In this document: one piece after another, positions 17,164 to 25,198 of the stretch | Position numbering within the stretch: position 1 is the first letter of the stretch | Layout of the letters: the number at the start of each line of letters is the position of its first letter | DNA from: Fuerstiella sp041398845 | GTDB lineage: Bacteria > Planctomycetota > Planctomycetia > Planctomycetales > Planctomycetaceae | Length of the DNA stretch: 64,000 bases | Direction of reading: 5' to 3' | Assembly (NCBI GenBank): GCA_041398845.1 | Contig: JAWKTZ010000006.1 | Span: 1,674,001-1,738,000 of the forward strand | Position numbers and translations under genes: made by a program | The notes under the pieces: model-generated | The model's input: only the letters and a program-made list of their open reading frames with translations | Database searches by the model: none | Told to the model about the DNA's origin: nothing

Positions 17164-18489
17164 CTATTCCTTCTGTTCCGCAATCTTCTTTGTGTACCGA
17201 CCAATCTGATCCAGGAAGTTTGACGGAAACTTCTGACGAATCAACTCGCGAGCCTTCGCTTCGGCCTGTTTGTCCAGCATGCCCCACTTGCCGTTTTCGG
17301 TCAGTTTTTTGCGATCGGCTTCGCCATCAGCCGGAGAGCCCTTGATCTGACTTTGAATAGCTCCCTGAGCGGCCGGTTGGTTCTGTGGAGACCCGCTGCC
17401 ACCGCCGCCACCGTTTTGTTTGTCCTGTTCCTTTTCCATTTCCTCGAGCAGTTTGTCCAGAGCTGCAATGACTTCGCCTTCCTGCTCCTGAGTCTTCTCA
17501 CCGGACCGCCCCAGATCCAGTCGACGTTCCACATCCTGCATCAACTGCTTCACAAGATTCATGCCGTCGTTCGTCTGTCCGCTGAGTTCTTCCTGCAGCA
17601 TTTCCGCGACAACTCGAAAACGATCCGGCACATCCAGTGTGTTGTTCAGCAGCAATGACACGCTGTCCAGAGCTGCCTGACGTTTCAACAACTGGGATTC
17701 ACAGACAGCTCGATAGAACAACAGCCCGGCCGGATCGACAACGTTCTCCGGCAGCAGTTCCGACAGCAGCGGCAAAGCGTCGTCGTAGAAGCGATGCTGC
17801 ACCATCCAGCGAGCTCGATACTGTTGAACCTGATTTCGAAAAATCGTTGATTCGCGAATACCATCGAAGACGATTTCCTCCAGCGGCCCGGCTCCATAGC
17901 TGCCTTCAACCAGTCCCGCCGTCGCTCGATCGACCTGAGCGAATGACTCGACGAGAAGATCCAGCAATTCTTCGCCGGACAGTCCGGCCAGGGTTTCTGT
18001 GTCGGCCCACCGGGCTGTCACAGATTCCAGTTTGTCCCTGGCGGTACCGGTCGCCGCCAGCCACTGCAGCAGCTCAGTTCGCACCTGGTCAATGGGCATG
18101 CGAGCGAAGGTGACTCGGTCGGTCGTGGGTTGTTCGGCTGTCGTGGCTTTACCTGTGATGACCTGGGCTTCCGTTGGAGCTGTTTCGGCATCCTGAGCGA
18201 TCACCGGACGGGGCGCGAGGAAACACAGGATGGCGATCAGCAACAGCCAACGGCTGCCGTTCAATTTCGGCTGACACATCGTGTTGCCGATAAGGCCGGT
18301 TATGTCGCGCAGCGATCGAAAACAGGAACTGGAACATTCTTCACGGGATCGACGTTGCTTCTGAAAAGTACGCGACATCACAGTTTCCCATCGCTGCGCG
18401 ACACGCCTTCTTCGAAGACGTGCCACCCCGAGGATAGATGCTCGACTCGGGAAGGCCGAGCTGCGGTCGGCCACGTTCTCACGGCTCAT
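17164..18489 (-). CDS. Exported coiled-coil protein of unknown function (operon gene 3)
   Basis: 441 residues if ATG 18489 is used, which overlaps the upstream stop as ATGA; ATG 18279 would instead place a clean signal peptide ('WLLLIAILCFLAPRPVIAQ') at the N-terminus and give 371 residues. The first 70 residues of the long form are Arg- and Ser-rich and look unconserved, so the later start is the more natural protein while the first start explains the coupling. The rest is mostly helical, with TPR-like helices ('LPLLSELLPENVVDPAGLLF') and a charged 'LDKLLEEMEKEQDKQ' coiled coil before a 'GGGGGSGSP' linker. No enzyme motif is visible. I do not recognise the family beyond planctomycete proteins with this neighbourhood. 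Confidence 0.75.
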   Translation of the reverse strand: MSRENVADRSSAFPSRASILGVARLRRRRVAQRWETVMSRTFQKQRRSREECSSSCFRSLRDITGLIGNTMCQPKLNGSRWLLLIAILCFLAPRPVIAQDAETAPTEAQVITGKATTAEQPTTDRVTFARMPIDQVRTELLQWLAATGTARDKLESVTARWADTETLAGLSGEELLDLLVESFAQVDRATAGLVEGSYGAGPLEEIVFDGIRESTIFRNQVQQYRARWMVQHRFYDDALPLLSELLPENVVDPAGLLFYRAVCESQLLKRQAALDSVSLLLNNTLDVPDRFRVVAEMLQEELSGQTNDGMNLVKQLMQDVERRLDLGRSGEKTQEQEGEVIAALDKLLEEMEKEQDKQNGGGGGSGSPQNQPAAQGAIQSQIKGSPADGEADRKKLTENGKWGMLDKQAEAKARELIRQKFPSNFLDQIGRYTKKIAEQKE

Positions 18490-20291
18490 CGCTTCTTCTC
18501 CAGTTGTTTTGCCAGTTCGGCCGCTGACTCCTTCAGCCGCATTTGTCGCAGTGCGAGTTCCGCCAACTGTTCGTTCAGATCGGCTACGTCTGCCGAATCG
18601 CTTTCCTGCAGCAGTTCATGAACCTGTCTGGTCCGGCGGTTGACTCGCAACTGCAGAGAACGCAGCACTCGGATTTCCGCCATCAGTTCCACCAGCGGAG
18701 GTTTTTCCTGGCTTTGTGACTGCTGTTGCTGCTGCTGTCGTTCTTCGGATTTCATTTCTTCCATCTCACGCTGAGTCGCTTCAATCAGTTCCTTCAGCGC
18801 TTCGATGACGTCCGTCTGCATCGACTGAGTCAGCGTTTCGACTTTGGTTTCCTGCAGACGAGTTGTGATGCTTCCCATGTCGGATTCAACGTCTTCCATT
18901 GCAACCAGAATCGAAACCGATGTCCCGTCTTCTCGCAGCAGCCCCGTCGTCTGACTGCATTCGCGAGTCAGGTCGGCCTGCTGCTGGCTGAGTTCCTGGC
19001 ACTGACTGACCGCAATGTCCAGCCAGTCTTTGCGAGGCGTCACGGCCAGAGCGAGTGTGTCTTCATGAATCTGCGTCTGCAGCGCCAAAAGTCGCTGCAA
19101 ACGAGCTTCCAGCGCGGCCAGCACCATTTCCTTTTCTTCTTCACGCAACTGCTTGAGCATCTCTTCCAGTTCGCGAGCTGCTTTCTGCAGTTCGGCAATG
19201 GCTTCGTCCTGTTTGTCGACCGCCGCTTCCCGTTCCTGCTGTTTCAGTTGTTCCAGAGCTTCCTGCATCAGGTTCAGAGCCGCTTCAATCTGTTCACGCC
19301 CCGGTGTCTGTTCCGCCTGATCGTCTTCGGACGGTTGAGCCGGATTGGGCTGGCCCTGCGACGGACTGCCCTGTTGCGGCTTCGACTTCGACTGCGATGG
19401 TTGACCCTTGCCGCCTTTGTCCGACGGCTTCTGGTCCTCGGAATTCTCTGACGGCTGACTTTCATTGTCGCTGCTTTTGTCGCCGGGTTTGCCCTCCGAC
19501 TTGTCACCCGGTTCGGCGGATCGTTCGTCGCCAGGTTTCGAGTCATCCTCGGACGTCTCATCCGGCAGAGCATCCTTGTCGTCTGAGCTCTCGCCGGACC
19601 TGCCTTCGTTTTTTTCGCCGTCCTTGCCGGATTTGGACTTTTCTGCGTCGTCAGAATCCTGTGCCGACCTGGGTTCTCTGTCACTCTGCGACTCCGCATC
19701 GGCTCCCGCTTCTGCCGCCTGAGCATCATCGTGCTTTTTAACGTCGTCAAGAATCTCGTCGGTCTTGTTCAGCGCCTTTTGCTGTTGTGGAGCCGCATTC
19801 GACGGAGCAGTGGAATTCTGAGCCAGTCCGCGAGCTGCTCGCTCTTCGGCAATTGCGTTCCGGACATCCTTCAGAACGTTGTTCAGCCGTTCGCGTTCCT
19901 TCTCAACGGAACTGCGACGATCTTCGCTTTGCAGAAGTGTCAGCAGTGCCTGCAGACTTTTGGTGACATTTACCTGTCGTTCGCGAGCCTTCCCATACTC
20001 GGCTTCGCCAAGTGTTCTGGCAATGGCATCCAGCTCCGAAGTGATTGCCTGTTCGCGGCCCTTGCTGATCGCGCGCCGCAACAGCTCCGCTCGCTCCGGA
20101 TCTTCGTGCCCCAGCATATCGGCCATCTGTGACAGCAGGCGTTCAAAGCGAGCGTAGCGACCGCTGACGGCCTCCTGATCATTGCGCAGCTTTTCACTGG
20201 CCGGAACCGGACGTTCGTCGGCCAGCGAAACGGGATTCCACCACACTGCATGCAGGCACACTGTGGCCAGCAGAATTCGGATCATCAGCAT
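18486..20291 (-). CDS. Exported coiled-coil protein with a long acidic disordered region (operon gene 2)
   Basis: 601 residues from ATG 20291, where a signal peptide ('MIRILLATVCLHAVWW', cleavage near 'SLADE') is at the N-terminus; TTG 20354 would put 21 residues in front of it. Residues 30-170 and 320-590 are strongly heptad-like, rich in Glu, Gln, Arg and Leu. Between them lies a low-complexity stretch of repeated Asp, Ser, Glu, Lys, Gly and Pro ('DDSKPGDERSAEPGDK'), which should be disordered. No catalytic motif is seen. It overlaps the next gene by four bases. The combination suggests an extended periplasmic structural protein, but the function is not known. Confidence 0.8.
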   Translation of the reverse strand: MLMIRILLATVCLHAVWWNPVSLADERPVPASEKLRNDQEAVSGRYARFERLLSQMADMLGHEDPERAELLRRAISKGREQAITSELDAIARTLGEAEYGKARERQVNVTKSLQALLTLLQSEDRRSSVEKERERLNNVLKDVRNAIAEERAARGLAQNSTAPSNAAPQQQKALNKTDEILDDVKKHDDAQAAEAGADAESQSDREPRSAQDSDDAEKSKSGKDGEKNEGRSGESSDDKDALPDETSEDDSKPGDERSAEPGDKSEGKPGDKSSDNESQPSENSEDQKPSDKGGKGQPSQSKSKPQQGSPSQGQPNPAQPSEDDQAEQTPGREQIEAALNLMQEALEQLKQQEREAAVDKQDEAIAELQKAARELEEMLKQLREEEKEMVLAALEARLQRLLALQTQIHEDTLALAVTPRKDWLDIAVSQCQELSQQQADLTRECSQTTGLLREDGTSVSILVAMEDVESDMGSITTRLQETKVETLTQSMQTDVIEALKELIEATQREMEEMKSEERQQQQQQSQSQEKPPLVELMAEIRVLRSLQLRVNRRTRQVHELLQESDSADVADLNEQLAELALRQMRLKESAAELAKQLEKKR

Positions 20292-20359
20292 TTGAACAAA
20301 CTCCTTCAGGACGCTGTATTTTCTTCCGCCAGGGGTGACTCTGTCCAGTTGCAATTCCG

Positions 20360-22843
20360 TTAATCCAACCCGAGGTTGCGAATCTGCTGGCGTTTGGTTT
20401 CTTCCAGAATCCGCTGCTGCTCTTCAAGAATACTCTTCAGGTCACTCAGGGCTTCGTGGAATTCGGCCATGTCGCGGACGTTTTCCAGAATCCGTTTTAA
20501 TTCGGCAATGGCTGAGGCAACGCTCGTTTCAGATTCCGTCACCAGTTCCGACGTGACATTGCCGGAGGTCGCGGCAACGCGAAATCGACTGATGACGCGA
20601 TCCGCCAGCAGCATCAGCCCGGGCGAACGTCCGGACGTCGGGTCTGCTTCTGCGGTCACGGCCTGCATCGGAGCCACGATCTGAGCCCGCATAGTTTCCG
20701 CCAGCGACTGAGGTGGAATGGCGTTGTTGATGAGTTGCTCGACAATTTCTTCAAAGCTTTCCGCGATCGACTGCAGTGCGTTGTTCTGCCGTCGCAGCGT
20801 GTTTCCGCTGCGAGTCGCGCAGGTTGTGAGCGCGATGCGGTCTTCTGACCGGACTTCGGCGGCAGACGCAGCGGCGGCAATGCGGTCTGCGACGGCGCGG
20901 TGAAACGCGAGATCGTCCCGCACCTGTTCCAGTTGCTGGATCACTTCTTCAAAACGGCGCCGCAGCGTGAGCTCCCGAGTGTACAGCAGCGACAGCAGTT
21001 CTTCGTTACTGACAATGCGGAACACAATCGGCTCCGCTCGCGTTTGATTCGGGCCGGGAATCGTGCAGCCGTCTTTGGCGATGACTGTGACCGCCAGAGT
21101 CTGCCCTTCCGTCAGTTCCAGAGGCTGAACGTCAAAGCGTTCTGTCTGGCCGGACTGTTCAAGGTCGAAGACCAGTCCCGGCTGAAAGGCATTGCGGAAG
21201 TTGCGAGGTCGCCACTGAGTTTCATCGTCGACGATGAACTGAAACCCGGCCGACACCAGTCGATAGTCGTCCTGAATCGTTCCCACAAACGGAATGATGG
21301 CTCGCCGCGTCACGGAATTGCTCACGCCTGTCGTTCGCACCGCCACCACCGGCGCCTTATCGGCGACGCCACGAACTCGCAGCGCTTCGGCCGACGTGGA
21401 AATGATGTCGTCCTCGTCGTGCAGGAAAAACCGCATCGCGGTATTGGAAGGAATCGGCAGGTTGCCACCGCCGGTTTCCGCTGTCGCCGCCAACCTTGTT
21501 GCATCGGTCGCATCGGTTACATCGGTTGCGTCAGCCTCAGCAGACACAGACGCGACACTCACCGCGAGCTGAAACCGAGCTGTCAGGCTGAGCCCGTCGT
21601 CGGACAACAACGGCGCCGCATCGACCAGAGTCGCTTCATAACCTTCGCGCGGTTCCAGAACAGACGTGCGGCGATCACCGGACAGTTCGAAAAAATCTGT
21701 CACGATGCGAGCGGACTGCAGTGACTTGTTGCTGTCTGCCTGCAGAAGAAACTCTGTCCCCATTGGCAACGACACTTCGCTGCTGAGGATCGGCACCAGG
21801 CGTTCGCGTTCCTGATTCCAGCCGGTGTAGTCCGGGTAGTCGCATTCCACCTGCATCGTATCAATGGCTGGCGGAGTCACCGTTTCGATTCTGAGCGGTA
21901 CCGGCGTACGAAAATCGCCCCCCAGCACTTCAATCGAAACGGATTCCTGCAGTCGGGTCAGAATGAAACGAAACGTGTTGCCGGATGTCGATGACACATA
22001 CGTGCGACTGCGAGTTCCGTCGTCGCGAATCACGTCAACTCGCACACGTTCGGGCACAACCCACGCCTCACCCGATTCAGAAGTTCCGTCCGGCACGGCC
22101 ATCTGCAGTTCCAGGTCGGCTCCTCGAGCATGCCGGTACAGCGGCTGTGATTCCATGTCCCGGAACGTCAGCCGCCGATCTCCAGGCTGAGCAACCACGG
22201 TGAATTCCAGATTTGTGGTCCGCACATGGTATTTGTCCTGCAGTTCAACAAACGCGTTCCACCACTGCGACAACGCCTGCGGCTGGACCACACCGCAGCC
22301 CACCACGGACAGTGCCAGCAGCCCGGCGACCCAGCCGCGCTTCTTCAAAGGATCAAAGTTGAACACCTCATCGGCATTGACGGTCGATGCCACATTCGCC
22401 GCCTGACTCACCGTTCGCTGCAGCATGCCCGACACATACGGTCCGGTCTCCGGATAGCCCTGCTGTCCTTCAACCGTCGTGATCAGGCGATCCTGGAATT
22501 CCGGAAAACGACGTTCCAGCAACAATGCCAGATCGGCATCGCGAATTCTGCGAAACAAAGGTCGCAGTACATGCTGAATCAACAGCCATCCTCCGCCCGC
22601 CAGCATCCCAGCCAGAAAAATTGTCCGCAGGCCGGTCGGGAGTTCCAGTCGCTGCAGCGCGAACCAGCCCGCGTCGACTCCGGACGTCAGCCAGAACACG
22701 ATCGAAGCCACGATGATGATCAGCAGACTTCCGGAAACCAGCGAATACCGCCGCAGTTTTGACCGCAGCCCGGCGATCAACTGAATCACCGCCAACGGTA
22801 ATTCCAGCGATGTTTTTTGAGGTTCCAGCACTGCGTTTGACAT
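20360..22843 (-). CDS. DUF4175-like membrane protein (operon gene 1)
   Basis: 827 residues from ATG 22843. Two hydrophobic segments near residues 38-60 and 72-95 and a third near 170-190 place it in the membrane; the long remainder is probably periplasmic. The middle has beta-rich segments with 'YPDYTGWN' and 'TVTPPAIDTM', a layout seen in planctomycete proteins of the DUF4175 type that sit in operons with MoxR and BatA-like genes. No MoxR gene is next to it here. The C-terminus is a long coiled coil ('SILEEQQRILEETKRQQ'). It has a micro-repeat coding for 'TDVTDATDAT' at 21501-21536. It is the first gene of the 13033-22843 operon. The family call is tentative. Confidence 0.75.
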   Translation of the reverse strand: MSNAVLEPQKTSLELPLAVIQLIAGLRSKLRRYSLVSGSLLIIIVASIVFWLTSGVDAGWFALQRLELPTGLRTIFLAGMLAGGGWLLIQHVLRPLFRRIRDADLALLLERRFPEFQDRLITTVEGQQGYPETGPYVSGMLQRTVSQAANVASTVNADEVFNFDPLKKRGWVAGLLALSVVGCGVVQPQALSQWWNAFVELQDKYHVRTTNLEFTVVAQPGDRRLTFRDMESQPLYRHARGADLELQMAVPDGTSESGEAWVVPERVRVDVIRDDGTRSRTYVSSTSGNTFRFILTRLQESVSIEVLGGDFRTPVPLRIETVTPPAIDTMQVECDYPDYTGWNQERERLVPILSSEVSLPMGTEFLLQADSNKSLQSARIVTDFFELSGDRRTSVLEPREGYEATLVDAAPLLSDDGLSLTARFQLAVSVASVSAEADATDVTDATDATRLAATAETGGGNLPIPSNTAMRFFLHDEDDIISTSAEALRVRGVADKAPVVAVRTTGVSNSVTRRAIIPFVGTIQDDYRLVSAGFQFIVDDETQWRPRNFRNAFQPGLVFDLEQSGQTERFDVQPLELTEGQTLAVTVIAKDGCTIPGPNQTRAEPIVFRIVSNEELLSLLYTRELTLRRRFEEVIQQLEQVRDDLAFHRAVADRIAAAASAAEVRSEDRIALTTCATRSGNTLRRQNNALQSIAESFEEIVEQLINNAIPPQSLAETMRAQIVAPMQAVTAEADPTSGRSPGLMLLADRVISRFRVAATSGNVTSELVTESETSVASAIAELKRILENVRDMAEFHEALSDLKSILEEQQRILEETKRQQIRNLGLD
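21501..21536. repeat. Short 9-bp tandem repeat inside the DUF4175-like gene
   Basis: Three near-identical 9-base units (gcatcggtc, gcatcggtt, acatcggtt) followed by a degenerate fourth. Because the unit length is a multiple of three, it codes for a Thr-Asp-Ala/Val triplet repeat. Such repeats can change copy number by slippage without breaking the frame. Confidence 0.8.
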
Positions 22844-23278
22844 GGATCGATTTCACCTTGTTCTGTTCTGCCCGTCCGTTCGATAACCGCCTTGTTGTGA
22901 TCGTGGATCTGATCTCTCTGCGGAAAGCGGGCGATTCGAAGTATCTCCGTTTTGCCGACATCTTGCGAGTGAAAAGACGCTGCCGAAGATCTCCATGCTC
23001 CACAATTCGCCCATTCAACCGAATCAAACAATCGACGAGCGACACGCCAGCGTGAGAATCGCAACCTGCTGTGAAAAAGACGCTTACGTCACAGCAGACG
23101 ATTCGTCTCAGGTCTTCTCACCAAATCGAATCGGGGTTGACGATAATAAGGGCAACTCATAGCTTCCGGCGCTGCGCTTCGCGATCTGAAAACAGGGTCT
23201 GACTCTCACCGGGCGGCTGCCCACCATAGGGTCAGGCCCCTTTTCAGATCGCCTCGAAAAGAAAACGGAGACATTCGA
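22844..23278. other. Divergent intergenic region with a hairpin element
   Basis: A 435-base region between the minus-strand operon (starting at 22843) and the plus-strand glycine-zipper gene (starting at 23279). It should carry both promoters, but no convincing -10/-35 pair can be picked by eye. The only clear structure is the inverted-repeat element at 23183-23251. No conserved gene was recognised. Confidence 0.6.
23183..23251. repeat. Nested hairpin, REP/MITE-like inverted repeat
   Basis: The left arm (23183-23204, cgatctgaaaacagggtctgac) and right arm (23231-23251) are near-perfect inverted copies: the right arm reads cgatctgaaaaggggcctgac on the other strand. A second small stem, gggc/gccc at 23212-23215 and 23220-23223, lies exactly on the same centre. 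Such concentric palindromes with a gtctgac/gtcaggc core resemble REP-type mobile repeats. The element ends 27 bases before the start of the next gene. Confidence 0.75.
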
Positions 23279-23932
23279 ATGATACGTTATTTGATCCCGG
23301 CGTTGATCGCTGTCGCTTTGCCGTTGGACACGGCGTCCGCTCAGGTGAATACTCAGCGAGGTTCCGTATTGGGCGGGCTGGCTGGAGCTGCCGCCGGTGC
23401 GGCCATCGGTGAACACAATGACAAACCGCTGGCTGGAGCCCTGATTGGCGGCGCTGTGGGCCTGGTCACCGGAGCAACTCTGGGAAATGCCCGGGATCGT
23501 CAGGTCGCCGACCAGCGGGCTTATGCTTATCAGCAGCAGCAGTTTCAACGACAGCAGTTGAATCAGCAACTCGCAAAATCGGTCACTCCGCATGACGTCA
23601 TCACGATGACTCGCAGTGGTCTGAGCGAAACCGTGATCATCAACCATATTCAGGCCAACGGAGTTCGACAGGAACTTCAGATTGCCGACGTGATTACTCT
23701 GCACGACAACGGTGTCAGTGAACGCGTGATTTCGGCGATGCAGCATTCCCGCATTGGCCCGGCGACCGCAGCCGCGCCCGTGGCTGCTCCGGTTCAGGTC
23801 TATCAGGCCGCTCCTCCGATTGTCGTCGAACAGTACGTCACGCCGCGATATTTTTATTCTCCGCCACGCCACTACTACGGTCCTCGCTATCCCAGCCACG
23901 GCATCCACTTTTCACATCATCACCATCGCTGA
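23279..23932 (+). CDS. Glycine-zipper envelope protein with a C-terminal His/Tyr-rich tail
   Basis: 217 residues from ATG 23279. A signal peptide ('YLIPALIAVALPLDTASA') is followed by a glycine-zipper segment ('GGLAGAAAGAAIG' and 'GGAVGLVTGATLG', residues 37-70), the pattern of membrane-inserting YMGG/Glycine-zipper-2X proteins. A Gln-rich helix comes next, then two related helical repeats ('HDVITMTRSGLSETVI' and 'ADVITLHDNGVSERVI'). The tail is proline-, tyrosine- and histidine-rich and ends in 'HHHHR', which could bind metal. It probably sits in the cell envelope. The exact role is unknown. The upstream hairpin (23183-23251) may affect its leader. Confidence 0.8.
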   Translation: MIRYLIPALIAVALPLDTASAQVNTQRGSVLGGLAGAAAGAAIGEHNDKPLAGALIGGAVGLVTGATLGNARDRQVADQRAYAYQQQQFQRQQLNQQLAKSVTPHDVITMTRSGLSETVIINHIQANGVRQELQIADVITLHDNGVSERVISAMQHSRIGPATAAAPVAAPVQVYQAAPPIVVEQYVTPRYFYSPPRHYYGPRYPSHGIHFSHHHHR

Positions 23933-24004
23933 GCTGGAAGTTCACCGGCGGACGGCGTATTCTGAGTAACCGGTTTTCGATTTCTCCCGAAACAGGTGCT
24001 CATC

Positions 24005-25189
24005 ATGACGAAACCCTTCTGCATCATTTGTGTCGCGCTGCTGAGTTCCATGCTGGTGGCAGAAGACCCGCCGGGTATGCAGTATCTGAAGATTGGTGAC
24101 TCGGCTCCGGACTTCAGGCTGCCGGGAATTGACGGGCGAGACTGGAGTCTGTCCGACTTCGCCGACGCCCGGGTGCTCATGGTGTACTTCACGTCCAACC
24201 ATTGCCCTGTCTGCCATGCGCACGATCCTCGGTTAGTGACGCTGCTGAAAGAGTTCGAAGGAAAAAGCGTGGCGGTCGTGGCCATCAATCCGAATTCGGG
24301 TGACGGGCTGCGAATTGACGAACTGGGCTATTCGAAGTACGACGACAGCTTCGAAGACATGAAGCCGTACGCGAAAGACGAAGGTTTTACGTTTCCTTAT
24401 CTGTACGACGGAGAAACTCAGGCGACCGCCAAAAAGTATGGTTGCCTGGCGACTCCGCATGTTTTTGTGTTCGATCAGAATCGCCGGCTGCAGTATCAGG
24501 GGCGGCTGGACGATTCACGGTTTCCGGACCCGAAAACCGTTACAAAGCACGATACTCGCGATGCGATTCTGGCTCTGCTGGCGAACAAACCCGTGCCGGT
24601 TCCGGTGACCCGGCCATTCGGGTGTTCAACCAAGTGGCGAGAAAAGATCTCGCAGGTCGCTGAAGACAATCAACAATGGCAGTCGGCTGAAGTCACTCTG
24701 GACGACATCGACGCCAAAGGCATTGCGGCACTGGTACAGAACGACACCGGCAAGTATCGACTGTTCAACGTGTGGTCGACGACGTGTCTGCCGTGCGTTG
24801 CCGAATTCCCCGGCCTGGTCAGCGTCTCGCGACGCATGGGACTTCGCAACTTTGAACTCATCACGCTCAGCACCGACCTGCCGGAGCATCGCGATCGAGT
24901 TCGGAAATTTCTGGACAAACAACGAGCCGCCCTTCCCAAACGCCTGAAGGCGTCTCTGGAAGTCGAAGGCCGCATGTCCAATAACTATCTGTACACGGAT
25001 TCCAGTATCGACGACCTGGCTGAAGCTCTGGACCCGGACTGGGAAGGCCCGATGCCGCACACGGTGCTGGTGGCTCCCGGTGGAGGAATTGTGTTCCGCC
25101 ACAACGGTGAGATCACGGAAGACGCACTGTTGGCGGCAATCCTGAAGGAAATGAGCAACACCTATCAACCCGAATCAAAGTCGAATTAG
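24005..25189 (+). CDS. Exported protein with two thioredoxin-like domains (AhpC/TSA plus TlpA-type)
   Basis: 394 residues from ATG 24005; GTG 23996 adds only three residues. A signal peptide ('FCIICVALLSSMLVAE') leads to domain 1 (about residues 25-195), an AhpC/TSA-like fold with 'GDSAPDFRLPGIDG' and the redox pair in 'SNHCPVCHAH'. Domain 2 (about residues 230-390) is TlpA-like with 'WSTTCLPCVAEFP'. Both CxxC pairs are present, so it should act as a periplasmic thiol-disulfide protein, perhaps for cytochrome maturation or peroxide removal. Two complete domains in one chain is unusual but seen in planctomycetes. The next gene starts ten bases later, so co-expression is likely. Confidence 0.87.
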   Translation: MTKPFCIICVALLSSMLVAEDPPGMQYLKIGDSAPDFRLPGIDGRDWSLSDFADARVLMVYFTSNHCPVCHAHDPRLVTLLKEFEGKSVAVVAINPNSGDGLRIDELGYSKYDDSFEDMKPYAKDEGFTFPYLYDGETQATAKKYGCLATPHVFVFDQNRRLQYQGRLDDSRFPDPKTVTKHDTRDAILALLANKPVPVPVTRPFGCSTKWREKISQVAEDNQQWQSAEVTLDDIDAKGIAALVQNDTGKYRLFNVWSTTCLPCVAEFPGLVSVSRRMGLRNFELITLSTDLPEHRDRVRKFLDKQRAALPKRLKASLEVEGRMSNNYLYTDSSIDDLAEALDPDWEGPMPHTVLVAPGGGIVFRHNGEITEDALLAAILKEMSNTYQPESKSN

Positions 25190-25198
25190 CGGGCCGCC

